Assembly (NCBI GenBank): GCA_003456175.1
Contig: DMPB01000120.1
Span: 1 to 23,579 of the forward strand
From: Chitinophagaceae bacterium
GTDB taxonomy: Bacteria; Bacteroidota; Bacteroidia; Chitinophagales; Chitinophagaceae
Direction: 5' to 3'
DNA length: 23,579 bases
The notes below the pieces were generated by a model, which saw nothing but the letters and a program-made list of their open reading frames with translations, made no database searches and was not told the origin of the DNA. Made by a program: the position numbers and the translations under genes. How positions within the stretch are numbered: position 1 is the first letter of the stretch; each line of letters begins with the position of its first letter. This document shows positions 17,310 to 23,579 of this stretch, one piece after another.

Positions 17310-17350
17310 TTATTAAAAAACGTAGGTGTTGAGCTTACGTTTTTTAATAA
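17310..17350. terminator. Perfect 15-bp inverted repeat, bidirectional terminator candidate
   Basis: TTATTAAAAAACGTA (17310-17324) and TACGTTTTTTAATAA (17336-17350) are exact reverse complements with an 11-nt loop. The stem is AT-rich with A and T runs on opposite arms, so it could end transcription from either side. It lies 58 bp after the stop of the last locus gene. Confidence 0.65.
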
Positions 17351-17472
17351 CAAGAATGCTGTATGCTATGAACAAGCATTAAGGTTATATCAATAATTCC
17401 CCAATCGTGATAAGCCTATTTCTATATGCTCCGTTTTAGATTGTTTCATTGGTTTGTAATAAATAGCCATTA

Positions 17473-17509
17473 AAAAAGCCATCATACTCAAAGTGTATGA
17501 TGGCTTTTT
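17473..17509. terminator. Strong bidirectional terminator between locus and frr
   Basis: AAAAAGCCATCATAC (17473-17487) and GTATGATGGCTTTTT (17495-17509) are a perfect 15-bp inverted repeat with a 7-nt loop. The T-run on each strand makes it work in both directions. It lies 27 bp beyond the frr stop on the minus strand and is probably its terminator. Confidence 0.85.
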
Positions 17510-17516
17510 GTTGTAT

Positions 17517-17532
17517 ACCTTACGGTAAATGA
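17517..17532 (+). repeat. Dispersed CCTTACGGTAAAT repeat, copy 6
   Basis: Full 16-base ACCTTACGGTAAATGA. It ends 4 bp from the frr stop codon, between frr and its terminator. It is inverted relative to copy 7 on the other side of frr. Confidence 0.88.
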
Positions 17533-17536
17533 GCGA

Positions 17537-18100
17537 TTAGATAGACATGATTTCTTTTTCTTTAGCGGCAAGAATTTTCTCAACCGTACCAATGTTTTTA
17601 TCAGTTAAATCTTGTACTGATTTTTCAGCATCTTTAGCAGCATCTTCACTCAAACCATCTTTTTGAAGCTTCTTAATATCTTCAATAGCATCACGTCTAA
17701 TGTTTCTGATAGCAATTTTGGCCTGCTCTGCCTCACCTGAAGAACGTTTGGCTAATTCTTTTCTACGCTCTTCGGTAAGCGGTGGTAAGAACAAACGAAT
17801 TTGCACACCATCGTTTTGAGGTGTAATACCAATATTAGCTTGCAGAATGGCTCTTTCAATTGGTGCTAACATGTTCTTTTCCCAAGGCTGAATGCTAATT
17901 GTTCTAGCATCGAGTACAGAAACGTTTGCTACTTGGTTGATGGGTGTAGGGGCACCGTAGTATTCTGTATTAATGCCTTCTAACATGCTAGGGCTAGCTT
18001 TTCCAGCTCTAATTTTTGTTAACTCGTACTCTAGGTGGCTCAATGCTTTCTGCATCGATGTTTGAGCATCATCTAAAATCAGGTCAATATCGGCTTGCAT
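17537..18100 (-). CDS. frr: Ribosome recycling factor
   Basis: A 187-residue protein, the normal length for the family. With EF-G it splits the post-termination 70S ribosome so that subunits can be reused. Characteristic segments are MQKALSHLEYELTKIRAGKAS near residue 16, YYGAPTPINQVANVSVLDARTISIQPWEKNM (about 47-77), IGITPQNDGVQIRLFLPPLTEERRKELAK and the helical C-terminal end VQDLTDKNIGTVEKILAAKEKEIM. Both long helices of the tail-like domain and the small beta domain are complete. It is transcribed away from the polysaccharide locus and lies 100 bp downstream of the WecA-like gene on the same strand. It is bracketed by inverted copies of the dispersed repeat. Confidence 0.97.
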   Translation of the reverse strand: MQADIDLILDDAQTSMQKALSHLEYELTKIRAGKASPSMLEGINTEYYGAPTPINQVANVSVLDARTISIQPWEKNMLAPIERAILQANIGITPQNDGVQIRLFLPPLTEERRKELAKRSSGEAEQAKIAIRNIRRDAIEDIKKLQKDGLSEDAAKDAEKSVQDLTDKNIGTVEKILAAKEKEIMSI

Positions 18101-18154
18101 ACAAGTTTGTTTTTGAAGTGCCGCAAAACTAAGGAATTGCTATGGCACAGCAAT

Positions 18155-18170
18155 TCATTTACCGTAAGGT
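18155..18170 (-). repeat. Dispersed CCTTACGGTAAAT repeat, copy 7
   Basis: The + strand reads TCATTTACCGTAAGGT, an exact reverse complement of the 16-base form. It lies in the 100-bp gap between the WecA-like stop (18201) and the frr start (18100). Confidence 0.88.
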
Positions 18171-18200
18171 AGTAGATAATCAATAGAGCAATAATGCTGC

Positions 18201-19376
18201 TTAATTTTCCTCAACGTTGGCTTTAGCTTCGCTGATGTTAGCAGAGCGGCGACCTGTGAAAATAGAAATCAGTTTCACTTTCGGACTTTCCGTTATCAAT
18301 GCAGGCTCTTCCTTACCATCTTCAGAGCGAATGACTTTCATAATCATTCTTGGCTTAGTAATGTACAACATGTACACTAATACAAAAAACGTTGCTATTT
18401 GTAACGCAATGATGTAAGTAGTGCCAATATGCACCAATAAGAATGAAAGTAAGGTGAATGCTAAGCTGCCCGCTCCCATAATAAGTGCTACAGCTCTATG
18501 CGATAAACCTCGATCGAGTAAGAAGTGGTGCAAGTGGTTTCTATCTGGCGAAAAAGGACTTTTCCCTTTTAAAATACGCATTCCAAATACACGTAGTGTA
18601 TCCATTAGCGGTAATAACAGAATGCCAAAACCTACGGCAGGTGAAGCAGTACAAGGAAAGTGCTGAAAGTTGGGTGCTAAGTCAATAAAGCGTATTACTA
18701 AAATGGCATTTATAAGCCCTATCAACATGCTACCCGTATCACCCATAAAAATGCGAGCCGGCTGAAAGTTGTAAATTAAAAATGCGGCAATCGCTCCAGC
18801 TAATGAAAATGCAAGTATTGCATGTGGCCATTCGTTGTTAAGTGCAAAATACACGCCTAGCGCAAGCGTAGTAACAGAACCTACAGTGCCGGCAAGGCCG
18901 TCGGCACCATCTAATAAATTAAAGGCATTAATGGTAACTACAATGGTAAATAAGGTGAGTAATCGGGCTACTGAAATATCTAACTGATGAATCCCTAAAA
19001 AGCCTTGCATGTTGCTAATTAACAGCTGCCCTTTGAATACTAAAATAGCCGCTGCCATAAGCTGGCCAATGAACTTTTTGTGGGCACTAATCACCAGTAT
19101 ATCATCTTTCACACCGAGGAAAAAAATGATGATAGCAGCCAACAAATAATATTGAAAACTAAATTGGTTGGTAGTAAAAGTAAGTGTAAGTAAAAAGGCT
19201 ACAATTAAGCCGGCGAACATACCAATGCCACCTAGTGAGGCAATAGGTTGTTTGTGAATTTTTCGTTCATCAGGTATATCGTACAACTTTTTCTCTGCCG
19301 CTATTTCAATGATAACGGGTATTGAGTAAAAGGTTATAAAAAAGGCTATAGCCCACCCAACAATAATTTGCTCCAT
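18201..19376 (-). CDS. WecA/TagO-type undecaprenyl-phosphate GlcNAc-1-phosphate transferase
   Basis: A 391-residue polytopic inner-membrane enzyme of the MraY/WecA family. It would transfer a phospho-sugar from UDP-sugar to undecaprenyl phosphate, the first step of a surface polysaccharide. Visible motifs are LGGIGMFAG (48-56), the Asp-Asp pair KDD (Asp91/Asp92), NAFNLLDGADGLAG (150-163, with Asp156 and Asp159), FMGDTGS (210-216) and SPDRNHLHHFLLDRGLSH, whose HLHH (281-284) is the WecA-type histidine motif rather than MraY's. About ten hydrophobic segments are present. The C-terminal 50 residues (from about MIMKVIRSEDG) form a charged cytosolic tail. It is divergent from the transketolase gene, sharing a 210-bp spacer with a 17-bp palindrome. 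Confidence 0.92.
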   Translation of the reverse strand: MEQIIVGWAIAFFITFYSIPVIIEIAAEKKLYDIPDERKIHKQPIASLGGIGMFAGLIVAFLLTLTFTTNQFSFQYYLLAAIIIFFLGVKDDILVISAHKKFIGQLMAAAILVFKGQLLISNMQGFLGIHQLDISVARLLTLFTIVVTINAFNLLDGADGLAGTVGSVTTLALGVYFALNNEWPHAILAFSLAGAIAAFLIYNFQPARIFMGDTGSMLIGLINAILVIRFIDLAPNFQHFPCTASPAVGFGILLLPLMDTLRVFGMRILKGKSPFSPDRNHLHHFLLDRGLSHRAVALIMGAGSLAFTLLSFLLVHIGTTYIIALQIATFFVLVYMLYITKPRMIMKVIRSEDGKEEPALITESPKVKLISIFTGRRSANISEAKANVEEN

Positions 19377-19433
19377 GCGGTTGGTTTAAGTTAACGCTTG
19401 CTTTCAACGTTCTTTGGGGAGGTTCTACTTGCA

Positions 19434-19450
19434 AAGTAAACAGTTTACTT
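19434..19450. promoter_or_regulatory. 17-bp palindrome in divergent promoter region
   Basis: AAGTAAACAGTTTACTT is a perfect odd-centred palindrome with 8-bp arms, located 58 bp upstream of the WecA-like start and 137 bp upstream of the transketolase ATG. It overlaps a near-consensus minus-strand -7 box (TTACTTTG, 19432-19439; consensus TAnnTTTG). It could be an operator for a dimeric regulator; no regulator is nearby. Confidence 0.4.
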
Positions 19451-19586
19451 GTAAATGAGTACTTTTTGCTTCATTTTGCTGCATAATCATTTCGAGGTTT
19501 CATGAATTGATAAGTAAGTTTTGCGATACATCACATGTTGCAAAGCGTTAGCTTTGCCACCATTACAGAAAGTTAACCCAAATATT

Positions 19587-20435
19587 ATGGCCTCAATAGC
19601 TGAATTACAAAGCATTGCAACCCAAATTAGAAGAGATATTGTACGTATGGTGCACGCTGTTCAAAGTGGTCACCCAGGTGGCTCGCTTGGTTGTACCGAT
19701 TTTTTTACGGCTCTTTACTTTGAGGTAATGCAACACCAGCCTGTGCCCTTCGATATGGATGCAAAAGGCCAAGATGTATTCTTTTTAAGCAATGGTCATA
19801 TTTCGCCGGTATTCTACAGCACTTTAGCTCGTAGCGGATATTTCCCCGTTAACGAGTTAAGTACCTTCAGAAAAATTGATAGTCGCTTACAGGGGCATCC
19901 TACTACACACGAGCATTTACCAGGTGTACGTGTGGCAAGTGGTTCATTAGGGCAAGGTATGAGTGTGGCCGTTGGCGCTGCCTTAGCTAAAAAGCTAAAT
20001 AACGATGCTAGTATTGTATACAGCCTTTGTGGCGATGGCGAGTTAGAAGAAGGTCAAAATTGGGAAGCTATTATGTTCGCAGGTGCTAAAGGTGTAGACA
20101 ATTATATTGCTACAATCGACTGGAATGGCGAGCAAATTGATGGTCCTGTGAAAAAAGTAATGGATTTGGGCGACCTCCGTGCTAAGTTCGAAGCTTTTAA
20201 CTGGGTTGTAACTGTAATTGAACAAGGTAACGATATGGCATCTATCGTAGCAGGCCTGCAACATGCGAAAACGCTATTACATCAAGGCAAGCCGGTAGTA
20301 GTGCTCTTAAAAACAGTAATGGGTAAGGGCGTTGATTTTATGGAAGGTACCCACGAATGGCATGGTATTGCACCGAACGATGCACAACTTGCCAACGCTT
20401 TAGCACAATTGCCAGAAACACTTGGCGACTACTAA
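19587..20435 (+). CDS. Transketolase, N-terminal (TPP-binding) subunit
   Basis: A 282-residue split-type transketolase half, used in the pentose phosphate pathway for two-carbon transfer between sugar phosphates. Counting from ATG 19587: SGHPGGSLG (27-35), FLSNGHISP (67-74, with His71), RLQGHPTTHEH, ASGSLGQGMSVAVG (117-130) and the TPP/Mg motif GDGELEEGQNWEAI (149-162) closing at Asn180 in IDWNGEQIDG. The C-terminal residues KTVMGKGVDFMEGTHEWHG match the end of the TPP domain. I chose the ATG at 19587 because the upstream extension from a TTG at 19521 is not family-like. The second half (pyrimidine-binding and C-terminal domains) is needed for activity but is not adjacent; a terminator follows instead. 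Confidence 0.92.
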   Translation: MASIAELQSIATQIRRDIVRMVHAVQSGHPGGSLGCTDFFTALYFEVMQHQPVPFDMDAKGQDVFFLSNGHISPVFYSTLARSGYFPVNELSTFRKIDSRLQGHPTTHEHLPGVRVASGSLGQGMSVAVGAALAKKLNNDASIVYSLCGDGELEEGQNWEAIMFAGAKGVDNYIATIDWNGEQIDGPVKKVMDLGDLRAKFEAFNWVVTVIEQGNDMASIVAGLQHAKTLLHQGKPVVVLLKTVMGKGVDFMEGTHEWHGIAPNDAQLANALAQLPETLGDY

Positions 20436-20439
20436 TATT

Positions 20440-20455
20440 ACCTTACGGTAAATGA
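20440..20455 (+). repeat. Dispersed CCTTACGGTAAAT repeat, copy 8
   Basis: Full 16-base ACCTTACGGTAAATGA starting 5 bp after the transketolase stop. The downstream flank AGATGCATTACAA resembles that of the copy at 11772. Confidence 0.88.
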
Positions 20456-20538
20456 AGATGCATTACAAGTAGCATTAGCCATGGCGGGGAGGGTGTTTGT
20501 GTAGTTACATGTAAAATACATTCCATTATAAAAATATT

Positions 20539-20577
20539 GCTCTCAATATCGAAATGATATTTGGGAGCGTTTTTTTT
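20539..20577 (+). terminator. Intrinsic terminator after transketolase
   Basis: GCTCTCAATATC (20539-20550) pairs with GATATTTGGGAGC (20556-20568) with one G-U pair and one bulged base, followed by a run of eight T (20570-20577). It is about 100 bp after the transketolase stop and isolates that gene from the CRISPR-Cas locus. Confidence 0.8.
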
Positions 20578-20629
20578 ATATATATTAGCAATGGCTATAT
20601 TAAAAACAGAACGCTAAACGAAAGGACAT

Positions 20630-20706
20630 AAAAAAACCCCGTATTGTAAGACGAGGCGACTTGAATGTTTTCACAACGGAATAATCCTTATTGTGATTTG
20701 CTTTCA
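20630..20706 (-). ncRNA. tracrRNA of the type II CRISPR-Cas system
   Basis: Read on the minus strand, the candidate RNA starts near 20706 with TGAAAGCAAATCACAATAAG. This is the complement of GTTGTGATTTGCTTTCA, the start of CRISPR repeats I recall from Bacteroidota type II-C systems (one mismatch at the end). Next comes an internal fold with arms TCACAA and TTGTGA (20671-20696), then AAAACATTCAAG, then a terminator stem CCTCGT/ACGGGG (20637-20656, one G-U pair) followed by seven T (20630-20636). The predicted length is about 77 nt. It pairs with pre-crRNA repeats to guide processing and Cas9 loading. Orientation is opposite to cas9, with about 27 bp between the predicted 5' end and the cas9 ATG. 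The exact 5' end is inferred from the promoter. Confidence 0.82.
20637..20656 (-). terminator. tracrRNA terminator hairpin
   Basis: On the minus strand CCTCGT (complement of 20651-20656) and ACGGGG (complement of 20637-20642) form a 6-bp stem with one G-U pair and an 8-nt loop, followed by seven T at 20630-20636. Confidence 0.75.
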
Positions 20707-20710
20707 AAAA

Positions 20711-20742
20711 CAAATATAAACGAAACTAACATATGGAAACAA
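20711..20742 (-). promoter_or_regulatory. tracrRNA promoter overlapping the cas9 start codon
   Basis: On the minus strand TATATTTG (complement of 20711-20718) fits the Bacteroidota -7 box TAnnTTTG exactly. TTG (complement of 20740-20742) lies 21 bp upstream as a -33 element. The spacer contains the cas9 ATG, and the -33 site lies in cas9 codons 3-4. Predicted transcription start is about 20704-20706. Confidence 0.6.
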
Positions 20743-23579
20743 AAAAAATTTTAGGGCTTGATTTGGGCGTAACCTCAATTGGATGGGCTATAATTGAAGA
20801 AGAGGGTTCGAAAAAAAGAATTTTGGGAATGGGATCCCGTATTGTGCCACTTGGAACTGATGAAAAAACAGAATTTTCGACGGGTAATAAAATTTCTAAA
20901 AATCAGTCGCGAACAGCAAAAAGAACGCAACGAAAAGGCTATGACCGCTATCAGCAGCGAAGGGCTAATTTAACCAAGGTTTTGTTAGCAAATAATATGT
21001 TTGATGAACAACTTTTTAAACTTGCCGCTTTAGAACTTTGGAGCTTGAGATCAAAAGCTGTTCAAGAAAGAATTTCGCTTACTGAACTCGGTAGAGTTTT
21101 ATATCATTTGAATCAAAAAAGAGGCTATAAAAGCTCAAGAACAGACGCTAATTTAGATAAAAAAGATACAGAGTACGTTGCTACAGTAAAAGGACGTCAT
21201 CAAGAGTTAAAAGATAGCGGGTTAACTATTGGACAAAAGTTTTATCAAGGACTTTTGTCTAATGAATATTACAGAATAAAAGAGCAAGTATTCCCACGTG
21301 AAGCTTACATTGAAGAGTATGATGCTATTATGATTCAACAATCAAAGCATTATCCTAATTTATTAACTCAAGATTTAGTTAGCAAAATCCGAAATGAAAT
21401 AATTTATTATCAACGCCCATTAAAATCACAAAAAGGTCTTGTGACTATATGTGAAATGGCTGGTTTTGAAACAAAAGATAAATCGGGGAAGATTGTCTTT
21501 GTTGGACCTAAAGTAATTCCAAAATCTTCTCCGTTATTTCAATTATGCAAAATCTGGGAGACAGTCAATAATTTGAATCTTAAGGTAAAAAATACAGAAA
21601 TCTCAAAGTATAAATGGCTTGACTGGAAACCTAACCTTGACCAAAAGAAAGCAATCATTGCATATCTAAACGAAAATGAACGGCTTTCTTTTACTGATTT
21701 ATTAAAGATTGTAGGACTTAAAAAAGAGGATGTGTATGCTAACAAGCAAATTATAAATGGACTGCAAGGTAACACAACGCTTGCCAGCTTAAAAAAAATA
21801 GTTGATGGAGTTTACTTGCAGTTTGAGCTTGAAATAAATACCAAAGAAGAAGCCAAACCCTTATTTGACAAGAAAACAGGTGAAGTACTTTGCGAAGAAT
21901 TAGATTACGAAGTTACAGCTTCTTTTGAGCGAGAACCTTTATATAAGCTTTGGCATATAATATACTCAATTAAAGATGAAGATTTGTGTCAACAAGCTCT
22001 CACCGAGAAATTTGGGTTTAACAAAGACATTGCCTCTTCATTGGCTAAAATTGATTTTACAAGATTTGGATTCGGTAATAAATCTTCAAAAGCCATTAGA
22101 AAAATATTACCTTATTTAATGCGTGGGCATATTTATTCTGATGCATGCCAATTTGCTGGTTACAATCATAGCAATAGCTTCACCAAAGAAGAGCTACTCA
22201 AAAAAGTAGTTGCTGAGAAATTAGAACTTTTACCTAAAAACATTTTAAGACAGCCTGTTGTAGAAAAAATTCTGAACCAATCAATAAATATAGTCAATGC
22301 AATAATTGATCATTACGGAAAGCCTGATGAGATTAGAATAGAACTTGCAAGAGAACTAAAACAAAGTAAAGATGAAAGGAATGATGCAGAACAAAGAAAT
22401 AAAGCCAATGAAAGGCTGAATTCTGAGATTTCTCATAGACTGGCAGAACTCGGCTTGCCTAGCACAAAAAGGTACATTCAAAAATATAAGTTCATCTTCC
22501 CATCACAGAGTAGAAATTTAAAAGATGCACACGTAGAAAATACCTGTATTTATTGTGGCAAAGCATTTAGCATTGCCGAAGCCTTAACAGGTGACAACTT
22601 TGATGTGGATCATATAGTTCCTAAATCATTGCTTTTTGATGATTCACAAACGAATAAAGTACTTGTACACAGAAGCTGTAATGCTGCCAAGACCAATCAA
22701 ACAGCTTATGATTTTATTGCTAAAAAAGGGGAAGCTGAGCTAAATGCATACATTGAACGTGTGGATGAGTGGTTTAAAAGAGGCATACTATCATACTCTA
22801 AGATGCAACGATTGAAAGTATCTTATGAGGAGTATTTAGAAAGAAAATCTCGCAAAAAGCAAACAGAAGCTGACATAAAACTCTGGGAAAGCTTTATAGA
22901 TAGACAATTAAGGGAAACCCAATATATCGCAAGAAAAGCAAGAGAGATTTTTGAAAAAATTTGTCACCAAGTAACAACAACCGAAGGTTCAGTAACTGCC
23001 GAGTTACGAAGATTATGGGGCTGGGATGATGTTTTAATGAACCTTCAGTTGCCAAAATATAGAGCATTGGGGTTAACTCGGGTTAAAGAATGGAAAAGTG
23101 ACCATGGTAGAAAAACACACCAAAAGGAGGAAATAATTGGCTGGACAAAGAGAGACGACCATCGCCATCATGCTATTGACGCCTTGGTAGTTGCATGTAC
23201 AAAACAGGGTTATATACAAAGGATTAATACTTTTAATTCTAGTGATGTAAAAGATGCTATGCGGAAAGAAATAATTGAAGCAGCAATTATTTATGATGAA
23301 AAAAGAAACCTACTTGAACAATACCTAATTAAAGAACGTCCTTTTCATACGGCAGAAGTTGAAGAACAAGCTTCAAAAATCATGGTCTCATTTAAATCTG
23401 GAAAAAAAGTAGCCACAAAGGGCACTAGGAAAATAAAAGTCAATGGTGTTAAACAGGTTGTTCAAAAGGATATCATTATTCCAAGAGGGGCGTTAAGTGA
23501 GGAGAGTGTCTACGGGAAAATTAAGACTATTGAAAAAAATAAGCCAATCAAATACCTATTCGAAAACGCTAATAGAATT
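20733..23579 (+). CDS. cas9: Cas9, type II (II-C-like) CRISPR RNA-guided endonuclease, 3'-truncated by window end
   Basis: The first 949 codons are open to the window edge without a stop. RuvC-I is ILGLDLGVTSIGWA with Asp10. The arginine-rich bridge helix is NQSRTAKRTQRKGYDRYQQR (57-76). A helical recognition lobe covers about 80-520. RuvC-II is IRIELARELKQ with Glu537. The HNH domain is about 600-665: CIYCGK, FDVDHIVPKS with His627, and HRSCNAAK with Asn650. RuvC-III is DDHRHHAIDAL with His813 and Asp816. All catalytic residues are present, so both strands of a target could be cut. The PAM-interacting region is only partly in view. The compact recognition lobe and nearby tracrRNA suggest II-C. 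cas1, cas2 and the array are expected beyond the edge. No Shine-Dalgarno site is seen, and the start context is A-rich. Confidence 0.95.
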   Translation, partial: METKKILGLDLGVTSIGWAIIEEEGSKKRILGMGSRIVPLGTDEKTEFSTGNKISKNQSRTAKRTQRKGYDRYQQRRANLTKVLLANNMFDEQLFKLAALELWSLRSKAVQERISLTELGRVLYHLNQKRGYKSSRTDANLDKKDTEYVATVKGRHQELKDSGLTIGQKFYQGLLSNEYYRIKEQVFPREAYIEEYDAIMIQQSKHYPNLLTQDLVSKIRNEIIYYQRPLKSQKGLVTICEMAGFETKDKSGKIVFVGPKVIPKSSPLFQLCKIWETVNNLNLKVKNTEISKYKWLDWKPNLDQKKAIIAYLNENERLSFTDLLKIVGLKKEDVYANKQIINGLQGNTTLASLKKIVDGVYLQFELEINTKEEAKPLFDKKTGEVLCEELDYEVTASFEREPLYKLWHIIYSIKDEDLCQQALTEKFGFNKDIASSLAKIDFTRFGFGNKSSKAIRKILPYLMRGHIYSDACQFAGYNHSNSFTKEELLKKVVAEKLELLPKNILRQPVVEKILNQSINIVNAIIDHYGKPDEIRIELARELKQSKDERNDAEQRNKANERLNSEISHRLAELGLPSTKRYIQKYKFIFPSQSRNLKDAHVENTCIYCGKAFSIAEALTGDNFDVDHIVPKSLLFDDSQTNKVLVHRSCNAAKTNQTAYDFIAKKGEAELNAYIERVDEWFKRGILSYSKMQRLKVSYEEYLERKSRKKQTEADIKLWESFIDRQLRETQYIARKAREIFEKICHQVTTTEGSVTAELRRLWGWDDVLMNLQLPKYRALGLTRVKEWKSDHGRKTHQKEEIIGWTKRDDHRHHAIDALVVACTKQGYIQRINTFNSSDVKDAMRKEIIEAAIIYDEKRNLLEQYLIKERPFHTAEVEEQASKIMVSFKSGKKVATKGTRKIKVNGVKQVVQKDIIIPRGALSEESVYGKIKTIEKNKPIKYLFENANRI

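Noticed and set aside
17517..18170. frr flanked by inverted repeats as a transposon or MITE
   Set aside because: There is no transposase or target-site duplication, and the same repeat occurs singly elsewhere, so terminal inverted repeats of a mobile element are unlikely.
20666..20706. Possible CRISPR repeat unit on the + strand upstream of cas9
   Set aside because: The stretch occurs once, with no second copy or spacer pattern, and is followed on the minus strand by a terminator. It is better explained as the tracrRNA anti-repeat.

Overview
The window comes from a Bacteroidota chromosome, most likely a Chitinophagaceae-like member. The evidence is SusC/SusD proteins, an ECF-sigma/FecR pair, type IX secretion sorting tails, TAnnTTTG-type promoter boxes, weak Shine-Dalgarno sites and moderate AT-richness. 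The family-level placement is inference.

Layout. Positions 1-567 hold the 3' end of a type IX-secreted protein and a tiny PID-CTERM-like membrane protein. Positions 568-1302 contain no convincing gene, but hold a terminator-like hairpin, three copies of a short dispersed repeat and a candidate promoter. Positions 1318-17251 form a polysaccharide utilization locus on the + strand: ECF sigma factor, lipoprotein with a glycosidase-like motif layout, FecR anti-sigma, SusC transporter, SusD lipoprotein, S1 sulfatase, GH2 beta-glycosidase, a second copy of the glycosidase-like protein, and a type IX-secreted protein with a LamG-like front half. Together they look like a system that senses, imports, desulfates and cleaves a sulfated beta-linked glycan; the substrate is not determined. 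Two strong hairpins (17310-17350, 17473-17509) close this block. On the minus strand follow frr (ribosome recycling factor) and a WecA/TagO-type phospho-GlcNAc transferase. The transketolase N-terminal subunit is divergent from the latter and ends at its own terminator.

The right edge carries a type II CRISPR-Cas locus. A tracrRNA gene (minus strand, about 20630-20706) has a recognisable anti-repeat, an internal hairpin and a terminator. It is divergent from, and its promoter overlaps the start of, a Cas9 gene whose first 949 codons are present before the window ends. Cas1, Cas2 and the CRISPR array are not in view.

The most unexpected signal is a 13-bp core, CCTTACGGTAAAT (usually ACCTTACGGTAAATGA), found exactly 8 times in 23.6 kb, where chance predicts well under 0.01. 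Copies lie just downstream of genes, in inverted pairs, and once in frame inside the GH2 gene. None occurs between 1080 and 11772 or inside cas9. This resembles DNA-uptake sequences of Neisseria and Pasteurellaceae, or a REP-like element. I know of no description of it, but could not search.
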